A stretch of 64,000 bases of DNA from GCA-2709075 sp038146865 (lineage in GTDB: Bacteria > Pseudomonadota > Alphaproteobacteria > MPNO01 > UBA2964), in the NCBI GenBank assembly GCA_038146865.1, contig JAYQSL010000002.1, forward strand, positions 558,001-622,000, read 5' to 3'. The number at the start of each line of letters is the position of its first letter. Positions within the stretch are counted from its first letter, which is position 1. The notes below the pieces were generated by a model. It did not search any database and was not told the origin of the DNA. It was given only the letters and a program-made list of their open reading frames with translations. Both the position numbers and the translations under genes were made by a program. Positions 43,692-52,828 of the stretch are shown in pieces.

Positions 43692-44035
43692 TGGTAAAAA
43701 TCTATCATAATCCGCGGTGCAGTAAATCCAGGGCGACGTTGGAGTTGCTGGAACAGCGAGGCGTCAATGCTGAGGTAATACCATATCTTGAAATGCCCCC
43801 CAGCGCCGAGGAACTTGAGCTTTTGTTGTCAAAATTGGGTATGGAACCTCGAGAACTAATGAGAAAAGGCGAAAAACCATACAAAGACCTTAACCTCAAA
43901 GAAGAAACCAAAACTCGTGCCGAATTAATAGAAGCAATGGTAAAAAACCCAATCTTGATTGAACGACCGATAGTCGTGAACCATGAAAAGGTAGCGCTGG
44001 GTAGACCACCAGAGAATGTTCTTGGGATCCTCTAG
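43691..44035 (+). CDS. arsC: arsenate reductase (glutaredoxin-type)
   Basis: ArsC/Spx-fold protein of 114 residues with a single N-terminal active Cys10 in HNPRCSKSR, reducing arsenate to arsenite with glutathione and glutaredoxin. Arginines of the substrate site, including the Arg before the C-terminal RPIVV, are conserved: LIERPIVVNHEKVALGRPPENV. No arsB/acr3 or arsR lies nearby, so it may be the housekeeping YffB-like protein that is often not arsenic specific. The start shares one base with the cupin stop, and the end overlaps the oligopeptidase gene by 20 bases. Confidence 0.88.
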   Translation: MVKIYHNPRCSKSRATLELLEQRGVNAEVIPYLEMPPSAEELELLLSKLGMEPRELMRKGEKPYKDLNLKEETKTRAELIEAMVKNPILIERPIVVNHEKVALGRPPENVLGIL

Positions 44036-46130
44036 CCAAAAGCAGATAGAGGCTCCAATAGCCCAACGCCAAGGCGAGCCAACTCAAAAATTTGGGATTG
44101 AGCTTCTCGATCCTTATGCATGGTTGCGTGATCAAGACTGGCAGAGGGTCATGCGCGACCCCTCTGCACTTGCAAACGAAATTCGAAGTTATCTAGACGC
44201 CGAGAACAAATGGGCGCAGCAGGCGCTGGAACCTGTCGAGGAACTAAGAGAAACGCTTACTAACGAACTTCGTTCAAGAATAAAGGAGGAAGACTCCACT
44301 GTGCCGACAAAAGACGGACCTTGGAGTTATTTCAGGAAATTTACCCCAGGCGGACAGTACCCAATCTTTTGCCGAATAGCCTCAGAGAGGGACAAAGAAC
44401 AAATCCTTTTGGATGGAAACCTTGAAGCCGAAGGAGAAACCTTCTTTTCTGTTCATGGAGCTCATCATTCCCCCGATCATCGATATTTTTGTGCAGCGAT
44501 AGACCGCAATGGATCAGAATATTGCAGCATCGAAATTCGAGAGACAGCTACTGGCCAGATTATCGACAGTAATATCAAAAATGCGCAAGGAGACCTCGTA
44601 TTCTCGGCAGACAGCCAATTTATTTTTTACACCTGGCTGGATGACAATCACCGTCCTGCAAAGGTTTTTTTGCATGCGATCGGCAGCACTCAAGATCAAG
44701 ACACCCTGATTTTTGAAGAGAATGATCCAGGATTTTTTCTTTCTGTATCCAAAAGTGCCAGTGGGCGTTATGTGATTATTAACTCTCATGATCACGCTGA
44801 CACTACTGAAGTACTATCGGTGCCCGCCGAGGCTCCAAAAACGCCACCTGATCTTTTATGGCCACGTCAACATGGCGTGTCATGCAACATAGCTGATTAT
44901 GGAGATAAATTTTTCGTTCTAACCAATGAAGGGAATGACTTTGATTTTAGGATATCTGAGACGCATTCGGAAGACCTAAGACAGGGGCATTGGACTACAG
45001 TCGTCCCCCACGTGGAAGGCCGACTAATTCGCAGCATGCTCCTATTCAAAAACTTTTTGGTTAGACTTGAACGTGAAAACGCTACACCCCGCATAGTAAT
45101 TATCAATTTAAGCGAAAACAGGGAATATGAGATTGATTTTGATGAGGACGCCTATGACCTAAATTTAATTCCCGGGCTTGAATTTGATACCTCAACATTG
45201 CGGTATTCCTATTCATCACCGACAACGCCCACTAGAATATTTGACTTCGATATGGAGACAGGCGAGCGCCAACTAAGAAAAGAGCAAGAAATTCCCAGCG
45301 GTCACAGTCCAGACAATTACATTTGTGCCCGTCTCACGGCAAATAGCTCGGATGATGGGGCAATAGTTCCGGTAACGGTAATTCACCGAAAAGACATTGA
45401 ATTGGATGGATCAGCGCCCCTTTTGCTTTACGGATACGGCTCCTATGGTTACTCAATGCCCGCTAATTTTTCCCCCAATATTTTTAGTTTGGTGGATAGG
45501 GGTTTTGTTTATGCGATCGCCCATGTGAGAGGCGGGACTGAATGCGGAAAAAAATGGCACTTAGCGGGAAAATTAAGATCTAAAATAAACACTTTTGTCG
45601 ATTTTATTGCCGCTGCAGAGATGCTCGTCAGCAAAAAATATAGTTCAAAAGGGAATATCGTTGCCCAAGGAAGAAGCGCTGGAGGGATGCTGATGGGGGC
45701 GGTCGCAAATATGCGTCCAGACCTCTTCAAGGGTATTATTGCGGAGGTCCCTTTCGTGGACGTAATAAATACGATGTCAGATGAGACCCTTCCACTTACG
45801 CCTCCCGAATGGGTCGAATGGGGAGACCCGATAAGAGATCAAGAGGCATTTAAGTATATGGCCTCTTACTGCCCATATACGAACATCTCTGATCGAGAAT
45901 ATCCAAATATTCTGGCAACAGGTGGGCTCACTGATCCTCGAGTCACTTATTGGGAACCAGCCAAATGGGTGGCAAAACTTCGGCACCACAATAAAGCTGA
46001 TAGCAAAATCATCCTCTGGATCAATATGGACGCGGGACATGGAGGCGCTTCGGGCCGATTTGAACGATTATCTGAGGTAGCCCTTTCTTATGCATTTGCC
46101 CTAATGATCTCCGATAAAACGGACAACTAA
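44016..46130 (+). CDS. ptrB: oligopeptidase B (S9A prolyl oligopeptidase family)
   Basis: Cytoplasmic serine peptidase of 704 residues (E. coli PtrB is 686), cleaving short peptides after basic residues. The N-terminal seven-bladed propeller is followed by the alpha/beta catalytic domain with Ser554 in QGRSAGG, Asp640 in GLTDPRV and His675 in DAGHGGASGR. The segment YGYGSYGYSM precedes the catalytic domain as usual. It starts inside arsC by 20 bases, so the two are translationally coupled. A folate enzyme gene follows one base later. Confidence 0.94.
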   Translation: MFLGSSSQKQIEAPIAQRQGEPTQKFGIELLDPYAWLRDQDWQRVMRDPSALANEIRSYLDAENKWAQQALEPVEELRETLTNELRSRIKEEDSTVPTKDGPWSYFRKFTPGGQYPIFCRIASERDKEQILLDGNLEAEGETFFSVHGAHHSPDHRYFCAAIDRNGSEYCSIEIRETATGQIIDSNIKNAQGDLVFSADSQFIFYTWLDDNHRPAKVFLHAIGSTQDQDTLIFEENDPGFFLSVSKSASGRYVIINSHDHADTTEVLSVPAEAPKTPPDLLWPRQHGVSCNIADYGDKFFVLTNEGNDFDFRISETHSEDLRQGHWTTVVPHVEGRLIRSMLLFKNFLVRLERENATPRIVIINLSENREYEIDFDEDAYDLNLIPGLEFDTSTLRYSYSSPTTPTRIFDFDMETGERQLRKEQEIPSGHSPDNYICARLTANSSDDGAIVPVTVIHRKDIELDGSAPLLLYGYGSYGYSMPANFSPNIFSLVDRGFVYAIAHVRGGTECGKKWHLAGKLRSKINTFVDFIAAAEMLVSKKYSSKGNIVAQGRSAGGMLMGAVANMRPDLFKGIIAEVPFVDVINTMSDETLPLTPPEWVEWGDPIRDQEAFKYMASYCPYTNISDREYPNILATGGLTDPRVTYWEPAKWVAKLRHHNKADSKIILWINMDAGHGGASGRFERLSEVALSYAFALMISDKTDN

Positions 46131-46131
46131 C

Positions 46132-46860
46132 TTGGTGACATTTAGATCCAAGGAAGATGCTCGCCAAGACGTTTGGCAGCGCATGACAAATGAACGAGTT
46201 GCGCTGTTTCCATTTCCGGTAAAGGGCCGCATTCCCAATTTTAAAGGTGCAAAGCGAGCTGCCCAAAACTTATTCGAAATCGAGCCTTGGAAGTCTGCAA
46301 AATATCTCAAAATTAACCCGGACTCGCCAATGAGACCTCTGAGGCTTATGGCCCTGGAGCGGGGCATCACATATTTCATGCCAACACCACGTTTGGCGGG
46401 TGGATTTATGAAATTTGACCCCGCGAAAATACCACAAAAATTCCGCGCAGAGGCGGCAGCTTTGTCATCCTGTGAAAAATGGGCGGAGTTTGTTCCGCTA
46501 GAAGAATTGCCGAAGATGGATGGGATCGTCGCCGGTTCAGTAGCGGTGACAGCAACAGGATTTAGGTGCGGAAAAGGCAAGGGCTACAGCGATCTAGAAT
46601 ATTCGATCCTACTTGAATTGGGTCACGACCATGTACCCGTTGCCACGCTAGTCCACGACACCCAATTAGTAGAGCTATTCCCCCGGGAATTTAATGATTT
46701 GCCCCTGTCGGTTATTGCAACACCGTCGAAGGTCATCCGTGTAGCTAATCCACCTCCACCCCCCAGCGGCATTGACTGGTCAAAACTAGGCGAGACCGAG
46801 CTGAAAGAAATGCCTGTTTTGGCAGAACTCAAACACAAAATTCAACACAGGGAGACCTAA
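46132..46860 (+). CDS. 5-formyltetrahydrofolate cyclo-ligase family protein
   Basis: Protein of 242 residues of the 5-FCL/MTHFS family, which converts 5-formyl-THF to 5,10-methenyl-THF with ATP. The C-terminal signature GKGKGYSDLEYSILLELG is clear. It is longer than E. coli YgfA and resembles the MTHFS-domain-containing type. The N-terminal basic patch (RSKEDARQDVW) matches the family. The start may be TTG 46132 or GTG 46135; the stop of the oligopeptidase gene is 1-4 bases before. It converges with the Lin0512-family gene, overlapping it by 4 bases. Confidence 0.88.
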   Translation: MVTFRSKEDARQDVWQRMTNERVALFPFPVKGRIPNFKGAKRAAQNLFEIEPWKSAKYLKINPDSPMRPLRLMALERGITYFMPTPRLAGGFMKFDPAKIPQKFRAEAAALSSCEKWAEFVPLEELPKMDGIVAGSVAVTATGFRCGKGKGYSDLEYSILLELGHDHVPVATLVHDTQLVELFPREFNDLPLSVIATPSKVIRVANPPPPPSGIDWSKLGETELKEMPVLAELKHKIQHRET

Positions 46861-47199
46861 TTTACCTCCGCTCTCACAATAACAGTTGCTGTGGCAATAA
46901 CCGCAAGATCGTTCTCTCCATCTTCAGGAACATTGAGACCACCCTTAACCGCAGATACGGAAACAATCCCAAAGGGCAAACTGTTTTTCACCGCCTTGAC
47001 GTCGACTTTGTCAGGTTCTTGTACCCCCACATTGACATCAATGAATATCTGATCTCTATCAAGGTCTAGGGCTCTTATTAGGGAAAGGGAGCTATGGTGA
47101 ACAGCGTCCTGTATCGCTCTGATCGCAGCTTTAGTGTAATCGCCACCATGCAAGTCATTTTCCCATTCCAATTTCAAGAAGTAAACGTTTAATCGCCAT
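46857..47199 (-). pseudogene. Lin0512 family protein, frameshifted near the start
   Basis: Small alpha/beta protein (about 113 residues) of the Lin0512/TIGR02058 family, function unknown. The family N-terminus (MAIKRLLLEIGMG) is in one frame from ATG 47199 and stops at a TGA. The rest, DLHGGDYTKAAIRAIQDAVHH, is in a second frame. Deleting one base of TTTT at 47158-47161 (AAAA on the coding strand) rejoins them as IGMGNDLHGGD. Taken at face value, the shorter frame starts MKLEWEND, which is an artefact of the slip. This is either an error in the sequence or a real disruption. Confidence 0.8.
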
Positions 47200-47285
47200 A
47201 ATGAATTCCCTATAGGTTTGGTTGCATTGAACTAATCAAGGGATATTCTAGGGCTCATAAACTTTGATGTCATAGGGCAAGAAAA

Positions 47286-47927
47286 ATGAGGTCTGTTGCG
47301 GAAACAGTTCTGCTATTTTGGTTTGGAAATACAGACCTTTCAGCCGACATTCCAAAGTCTTCAAACTGGTTCAAGGCTTCAGAGACATTTGACCAAGAAC
47401 TAAAAGATAAATTCGAAAAAATTCATCGCCAGGCCATCCTCGGTAAACTTGATCACCTCATGGACACAGCGGCTGAGTGCCTAGCCCTTATCATTATACT
47501 TGATCAGTTTTCGAGAAATTTGCACCGGAACTCCCCGAAGGCTTTTGAAGCTGACTCAAAAACTCGAGAAATAGCAAGGACCGCCCTCGCCAATAACTTT
47601 GATAAGGAATATAGCAATTGGCCAAAGATATTTTGCTATTTGCCGTTTGAGCATAGTGAGTTTTTAGAGGATCACGAATTTATCTCGCCCTATTTTGAAG
47701 CCTTAGAAGGTCAAGAATTCGAGAACTCCCGCAAGACAGCGCGAGAACACATGAAGGTTATCCAAAAGTATGGGAGATATCCTCACCGCAACAATGTTAT
47801 GGGTAGAATAAATACGCCAGAGGAAGAAAAATATTTAGAAAATCCACCTCTTTGGGGAAAAACCAAAGCTGAGGCTGCTGAAATTTTAAAAAGAAGAAAA
47901 AACAAAAAGGAGAGCAAAGCCTCCTAA
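47286..47927 (+). CDS. DUF924 family protein
   Basis: 213-residue protein of the DUF924 family, which has a tetratricopeptide-like helical fold and no known enzyme activity. Landmarks are VLLFWFG, the WF(K) segment (NWFKASETFD), LIIILDQFSRNLHRNSPKAFEAD and CYLPFEHSEFLEDHE. The C-terminus ends with a basic tail (RRKNKKESKAS). No signal peptide. It is convergent with the TauD copy 2 gene with no spacing. The function is unknown; it belongs to the class often seen in alphaproteobacterial genomes. Confidence 0.93.
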   Translation: MRSVAETVLLFWFGNTDLSADIPKSSNWFKASETFDQELKDKFEKIHRQAILGKLDHLMDTAAECLALIIILDQFSRNLHRNSPKAFEADSKTREIARTALANNFDKEYSNWPKIFCYLPFEHSEFLEDHEFISPYFEALEGQEFENSRKTAREHMKVIQKYGRYPHRNNVMGRINTPEEEKYLENPPLWGKTKAEAAEILKRRKNKKESKAS

Positions 47928-48767
47928 TTAATCCGTAGCTGGGATTGGTGGTCCCTCGCCCTCTATTTGGACCCGATATCCGGATCTGACATTTGGCAAA
48001 TAATCATTGATAGCGCGATGGTGAGCGCAGCGATTATCCCAAAATGCGACTGAATGTGGTTCCCACTTAAACCGACAAGACCACTCCACACGCTCACAAT
48101 GTCTTTTGAGAAAACGAAGTATCGACTCACCCTCGTCTCGAGGGACGTCATTAATTTTAACGGTGAAAGAGTCATTGACGTATAACAATTTGCGTCGAGT
48201 AACTGGATGAACCGCGACAACAGGGTGGGTGGCCTTAGGTGTTCCAGCTCCAAAGATGGGCTCTCCATCATGAACGGCTGTAAGACCCGAAAGATATTTT
48301 TTCATCCTTTCTGATAGGCCATCATAGGCAGCGTACATACTCGCAAATCCGGTATCACCTCCACCATCCGGAGGAAGGGTGTGGTTATACAAAATACTAG
48401 CCATTGGTGGTATCGGAGCGCACGACTGATCAGTGTGCCAGACATTGCCAGAAACATCCGGAGAGGTCTCATCAAAATGGAATTTACGTACTTTAGGGTT
48501 ATCCGAGAGCTTTGAGTTTGTACTTACCCCCACATGTTGTCCCAATGTACCAAAGTACTCCCCGAGCCGAATGTGATCTTCGAAACTGATTTCCTGTTCA
48601 CGAAAGAAAAGGACAAGATGATCATAAAACGCTTGCTTAACTTCCTCTAACTGATCCGCTGCAAGAGGTTTCCTCAGGTCAATCCCAAAAATCTCAGCAC
48701 CCACATTTGGCGTGTAGGGCTTTACAATTATAGTTCTATATTCTCGGGCTCGCGTTCCACCGTCCAT
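47928..48767 (-). CDS. TauD/TfdA family dioxygenase, copy 2
   Basis: Fe(II)/2-oxoglutarate dioxygenase of 279 residues. Facial-triad residues: His111 and Asp113 in VWHTDQS, and His249 or His250 in DNRCAHHRAIND; the Arg is near SGYRVQIEG. It opens with the GVAEIFGID-like start (GAEIFGIDLRKPL) typical of TauD and alkylsulfatase AtsK relatives, so an organosulfur or aryloxy substrate is plausible. It converges with the DUF924 gene and lies divergent to the citryl-CoA lyase gene, with a 111-base gap. Confidence 0.92.
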   Translation of the reverse strand: MDGGTRAREYRTIIVKPYTPNVGAEIFGIDLRKPLAADQLEEVKQAFYDHLVLFFREQEISFEDHIRLGEYFGTLGQHVGVSTNSKLSDNPKVRKFHFDETSPDVSGNVWHTDQSCAPIPPMASILYNHTLPPDGGGDTGFASMYAAYDGLSERMKKYLSGLTAVHDGEPIFGAGTPKATHPVVAVHPVTRRKLLYVNDSFTVKINDVPRDEGESILRFLKRHCERVEWSCRFKWEPHSVAFWDNRCAHHRAINDYLPNVRSGYRVQIEGEGPPIPATD

Positions 48768-48878
48768 TGCAAAATCTCCAGAGATTAATCCACTTGCAAT
48801 CGTTATTTAAAGAATATCAATTTTGCAGCGATCTTGGAAGACGGATAGAGTTTCCCTTGTTATGGAGGCAACAAATTC

Positions 48879-49652
48879 ATGGTCAAATTTAAAAAACAAA
48901 AGCCAGAAACAGCAATAGGCTCAACTCACTCGGATACAGAAACACTCACCATACGAGGAAAAAATACGCTCACCGAAATCGTAGGAAAAAAGACCTTTAG
49001 CGAGACATTCTTTTTCATTGTCACCGGTAGAATGCCAGACGCACGAGAAACTACTTGTTTTGATGCATGCCTAAATATTTTGATAGACCACGGGCTTACA
49101 CCAAGCGCATTAATTTCAAGGCTGGTAGAGAATAACGTACCTGAGGATATGCAAGTGGGTATAGCTGCGGGCCTGCTTGTCATCGGAAATAAACATGTTG
49201 GAACAATGACCGGCGCAGCGCAGATTGTTCTCAACGGCCCTCATTCCGGGGAAACAAAAGAGGAATGGGCTAACAGAATTGTTAAACAACATCGAACTTC
49301 TAAAAAACGAATTCCTGGTTTTGGTCATCCGCACTATTCCCCGACAGATCCGAGGTCAGTGCGACTTTTTGATATAGCGATGGAGGCAGGATGCCAGGGA
49401 ATATATATCGAGCGAATGCGTATCATTGAAAATGCAATTGAAAAAATTACTGGCAAGCACCTGACTTTAAACGTAACCGGAGCAATTGGAGCACTACTAG
49501 CAGAAATTCAATTTCCGTTAGAGGCTATGCGAGGGGTTGCCGTCGTCAGCAGAGCCGCGGGGCTCGTTGCCCACATGTTGGAAGAAAAAGAGACTGGTCT
49601 AAGTCAACATCTCGTTAGCTGGGCTGATCAAGCCGTTGAAGTAAAAAATTAG
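48879..49652 (+). CDS. citryl-CoA lyase (short citrate synthase family)
   Basis: 257-residue protein of the citrate-synthase family in the short citryl-CoA lyase form. It lacks the large domain of true citrate synthase. Catalytic residues are His in IPGFGHPHYSP and the NVTGAIGALL motif, which replaces the Asp-containing NVDFYSG of citrate synthase, so cleavage of a citryl-CoA-like thioester is expected. It is followed after 11 bases by a family III CoA-transferase. Together they would activate a di- or tricarboxylate as CoA ester and cleave it. Exact substrate unproven. Confidence 0.87.
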   Translation: MVKFKKQKPETAIGSTHSDTETLTIRGKNTLTEIVGKKTFSETFFFIVTGRMPDARETTCFDACLNILIDHGLTPSALISRLVENNVPEDMQVGIAAGLLVIGNKHVGTMTGAAQIVLNGPHSGETKEEWANRIVKQHRTSKKRIPGFGHPHYSPTDPRSVRLFDIAMEAGCQGIYIERMRIIENAIEKITGKHLTLNVTGAIGALLAEIQFPLEAMRGVAVVSRAAGLVAHMLEEKETGLSQHLVSWADQAVEVKN

Positions 49653-49663
49653 AGGAAGATGCA

Positions 49664-50785
49664 ATGTCGGGGGCTTTGGATGGTATTAGAGTTTTAGAAT
49701 TCGCCAGTTATGTGGCGGGGCCATACGCTGGCATGATCCTAGGAGACATGGGCGCTGAAGTCATCAAAGTTGAAAATCCAGAAGGCGGGGATCCGTTCCG
49801 GGGCTGGGGCGATAAGAAAACTAGCCCAATATTTGAGGCCTTAAACAGAAACAAAAAAAGCATCACCGCTGACCTCAAATCAACTATGGACCTTGATAAA
49901 ATCATTAAACTTGCAAGCACGGCAGATGTGCTAATCCAGAATTTCCGGTCAGGAATATTGAGCAGAGCCGGTCTTGGCTATGATGATCTGGCCAGAGTTA
50001 ACTCGCGCCTCGTATATTGTTCAATTTCCGGCTTTGGAGAGGATGGCCCTTATAGCGGACGTCCTGGATACGATACCATAGGCCAAGCAATGGGCGGCCT
50101 AATGAGCCTAATGACGGACTTATCGAATCCTAAACCTGTAGGTTATTCATTCTCTGACCACTTTGCAGGTATGGCCGCAACGCAGGCTATTTTAGCAGCG
50201 TTATTTTCGCGGGAGAGAAGCGGCAGAGGCCAGTTTGTTGACACCTCCCTTCTCCAATCCACTATATCAATGGTTGGTGAAAATGCGTCTAGATACTTTT
50301 TTGATAACGAAGTACCTAACCGGGAAAGCCGTGTCCACCTCGCGCAGGTCTATGCTTTTATAGACAAGGAAGGTCTTCCCTTTGTTATCCACCTCTCATC
50401 ACCTGAAAAATTCTGGAAAGGACTCTTGAAGGCAATAAACCGCGAGGAACTGGCTAAAGACCCTCGTTTCAGAGAGAGGAATTTGAGGATTAAAAATAGT
50501 GAAATACTGCGCGAAACTCTAGCAAGTACATTCAAAAATGGTTCAAGGAGAAATTGGCTAGAGACATTGCTAAAAAATGATGTTCCTGCCGGCCCCATAA
50601 ATACTCTCGCTGAAGTTTTTGAGGACCCTCAGGTGGAACAACTAGGTCTAAAGGCCAATATTTCCCACCCTTTGATGGGAAAGCTAGAGCTTGTGAGGTC
50701 GGGCTTTAACTTAGCCGAGACGCCGCTTGAACTTCGAAGCAGAGCACCAAACCTCGGGGAACACAATTCAGAAATTTTTAAATAA
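49664..50785 (+). CDS. CaiB/BaiF family III CoA-transferase
   Basis: 373-residue formyl-CoA-transferase-like enzyme, moving CoA between carboxylic acids through a glutamyl/aspartyl intermediate. The family signature LDGIRVLEFASYVAGPYAGMILGDMGAEVIKVENPEGGDPFR and the catalytic Asp in RPGYDTIGQAMGG near residue 145 are clear. RVTSAL-like and GRGQFVDTSLLQS segments are conserved. It pairs with the citryl-CoA lyase gene upstream. The usual acids in the family are formyl-, succinyl- or malyl-type; here a citrate-like donor is inferred. It is convergent with TauD copy 3, with 2 bases between stop codons. Confidence 0.94.
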   Translation: MSGALDGIRVLEFASYVAGPYAGMILGDMGAEVIKVENPEGGDPFRGWGDKKTSPIFEALNRNKKSITADLKSTMDLDKIIKLASTADVLIQNFRSGILSRAGLGYDDLARVNSRLVYCSISGFGEDGPYSGRPGYDTIGQAMGGLMSLMTDLSNPKPVGYSFSDHFAGMAATQAILAALFSRERSGRGQFVDTSLLQSTISMVGENASRYFFDNEVPNRESRVHLAQVYAFIDKEGLPFVIHLSSPEKFWKGLLKAINREELAKDPRFRERNLRIKNSEILRETLASTFKNGSRRNWLETLLKNDVPAGPINTLAEVFEDPQVEQLGLKANISHPLMGKLELVRSGFNLAETPLELRSRAPNLGEHNSEIFK

Positions 50786-50787
50786 TG

Positions 50788-51648
50788 CTAGACCTCGTCA
50801 TCACTGGTGCCAGGTTCAGAAACAGTGAAACGTCGAAGCAATCGCTCTTGATCGCTTGGAAAGTCTTTCCGCGCATGATTAACACTTCGATTATCCCAAA
50901 TAATCAAATCACCCGGTGCCCATTCATGCGTGTAAACAAATTCTGGGCGTTCACAGTGATCGATTAGATCCAACAAAAGTTCTTCGCTCTCTTTTTCTCC
51001 CAAGCCATTGATCCTGGCCGTCATAAGCCGGCTTAAATAAAGCGACTTTCTTCCTGTCAAGGGATGCGTGCGAACAAGTGAATGTTCAGCGTAAGCCTCA
51101 GCATTTTTGGGAATGTCCTCGCGCCTCGTCTTGTTATAATTAAAGACGTGGTTAGCGGTTAACCCCTCAAGGCGCTTTTTTGTTTCTTCCTCGAGGTGAT
51201 CATAGGCAGCCGCCAAATTCGCAAACATTGTTTGCCCCCCGGAACTGGGCACCTTAATCGCGTAAAGCGATGTTGCGCGATATGGATTCTCTCGATGTGA
51301 TCCATCAGAATGAAAATGCATCTCACCATCGGGCAGAACGCCAATATGCTTGCCATCGCGTTTGATATTACTGACGTACATCACACCCCGAGTGGATTGT
51401 CGTTCATTTGGATTATCAGTTGGACGGTGGGGCGAGCGGTCAACTTTTCCAAACAAGGAGGCAAATTCCGCTTGATGGTCGGCTTCAATTTCTTGATCAG
51501 ATAAACATAGCACTGAGTAATATGAAAAAGCCTCCCTCAAGACATCCCCTGAGGAGTTATCGATAGGCAACCGCAGGTCTAAACCTACAATTCTTGCCCC
51601 TAAGACTTTGCTGAGTGGCTCTATAGAAATATTCTGTGCGTGATCCAT
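50788..51648 (-). CDS. TauD/TfdA family dioxygenase, copy 3
   Basis: Fe(II)/2-oxoglutarate dioxygenase of 286 residues. Facial triad: His113 and Asp115 in FHSDGSH, and His258 in DNRSVNHAR; the oxoglutarate Arg is in LLRRFTV near the end. It belongs to the same superfamily as copies 1 and 2 but its HxD neighbourhood (SHRENPYRATS) differs, so substrates probably differ. Divergent from an alcohol dehydrogenase gene, 77 bases apart. The C-terminus ends with an acidic tail. Confidence 0.92.
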   Translation of the reverse strand: MDHAQNISIEPLSKVLGARIVGLDLRLPIDNSSGDVLREAFSYYSVLCLSDQEIEADHQAEFASLFGKVDRSPHRPTDNPNERQSTRGVMYVSNIKRDGKHIGVLPDGEMHFHSDGSHRENPYRATSLYAIKVPSSGGQTMFANLAAAYDHLEEETKKRLEGLTANHVFNYNKTRREDIPKNAEAYAEHSLVRTHPLTGRKSLYLSRLMTARINGLGEKESEELLLDLIDHCERPEFVYTHEWAPGDLIIWDNRSVNHARKDFPSDQERLLRRFTVSEPGTSDDEV

Positions 51649-51725
51649 GGGTTTGTACCTGTGCTACATCCCGGATATCCTAGTGCAAGATATATCGTAT
51701 CGACAATAAATTTAGGGAGAAAGAT

Positions 51726-52808
51726 ATGGCCACCTGCCGCGCCGCAGTAATTACAGCTCATGAGAAACCGCTTGAGATTTGGGATGTAAACATCCCTGAT
51801 CTCGATCCCGGTTCGGTTCTGGTAAAAATGGTCGCATCAACCTTATGTGGAACTGATGTCCACCGATGGCATGGACCACTTCCCAAAAACGACACACTAC
51901 CGATCATAACTGGCCATGAACCGTGTGGTGTCGTTGAAGAAGTGAGTGGTGTGAAAAATGACATTCTGGGCAACCCAATTAGAAAAGGTGATAGGATAAT
52001 TTGGTCATATGTTGCCTGCGGATCATGCTATTACTGCTCGGTAGCTGTTCAACCCTGCATTTGCCGAGGACGCGCTAGTTGGGGGCACAATCGCTGCGAC
52101 CAACATCCTTATCTGCTTGGGTCGGTCTCTGAATACATGTACGTCCCGAAAGAATGCCTGATTATCAAAGTGCCTGATGAAGTCTCAAGTGCTTCTGCCG
52201 CTGCATCCGCTTGCGCTTACAGGACCGTCATGCATGGATACGATCGCCTTGGTGCAATAAAAGATCACGAAACCGTGGTCATTCAAGGCTCTGGTCCATT
52301 GGGCAATTTTGCTGCTGCAGTCGCAAAAGACCATGGCGCAAAGAAAGTTCTTGTGATTGGCGCACCAGCGCATCGGCTTGAGGTTTCCAAAAAAATGGGA
52401 GCAGATGACGTGTTAAATCTCGAAACGACCACTGATCCAGTTGATCGTCGGGAATGGGTACTATCTCACACAGAGGGACGAGGCGCCGATATAGTCATTC
52501 AAGTCGCAAACAATGCCGCCGTGCCGGAGGGCCTGACAATGCTTAGAGATGGAGGCCAATTTTTAGACATTGGAGCAGGGGGAAAAGGACAAATTCCTGT
52601 TGAGAGAATGCCTCAGCAAATGACCTACCTGACCGTGAGATCAGGGGAGCCAAGGCATTGGCTGCAAGCAGTTGATTTTCTAGCATCCCGCGCAGAAAGG
52701 TACCCATTCGATGACATGATCAGCCGCGCGTATAATCTAGAACAAGTCAACGAAGCCATGGATGCAATGGCAAATTTTGAGGTGGTTAAACCTGTTATCA
52801 ACTTCTGA
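51726..52808 (+). CDS. zinc-dependent alcohol dehydrogenase
   Basis: MDR-family dehydrogenase of 360 residues, probably acting on a secondary alcohol or polyol. Catalytic zinc ligands: Cys of LCGTDVHRW and the GHEPCG motif; structural zinc: CGSCYYCSVAVQPC. The coenzyme motif is VIQGSGPLGNFAAAVAKDHGA, and DMISRAYNLEQVNEAMDAM is typical of threonine-dehydrogenase-like members. It is the first gene of a plus-strand set with a cupin and an FAH-family gene (gaps 20 and 53 bases), which suggests it oxidises an alcohol to feed a ring-fission or hydrolase step. GGGAGAAAGAT precedes the ATG. Confidence 0.94.
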   Translation: MATCRAAVITAHEKPLEIWDVNIPDLDPGSVLVKMVASTLCGTDVHRWHGPLPKNDTLPIITGHEPCGVVEEVSGVKNDILGNPIRKGDRIIWSYVACGSCYYCSVAVQPCICRGRASWGHNRCDQHPYLLGSVSEYMYVPKECLIIKVPDEVSSASAAASACAYRTVMHGYDRLGAIKDHETVVIQGSGPLGNFAAAVAKDHGAKKVLVIGAPAHRLEVSKKMGADDVLNLETTTDPVDRREWVLSHTEGRGADIVIQVANNAAVPEGLTMLRDGGQFLDIGAGGKGQIPVERMPQQMTYLTVRSGEPRHWLQAVDFLASRAERYPFDDMISRAYNLEQVNEAMDAMANFEVVKPVINF

Positions 52809-52828
52809 TCGTTATAGGAGAATAATGA

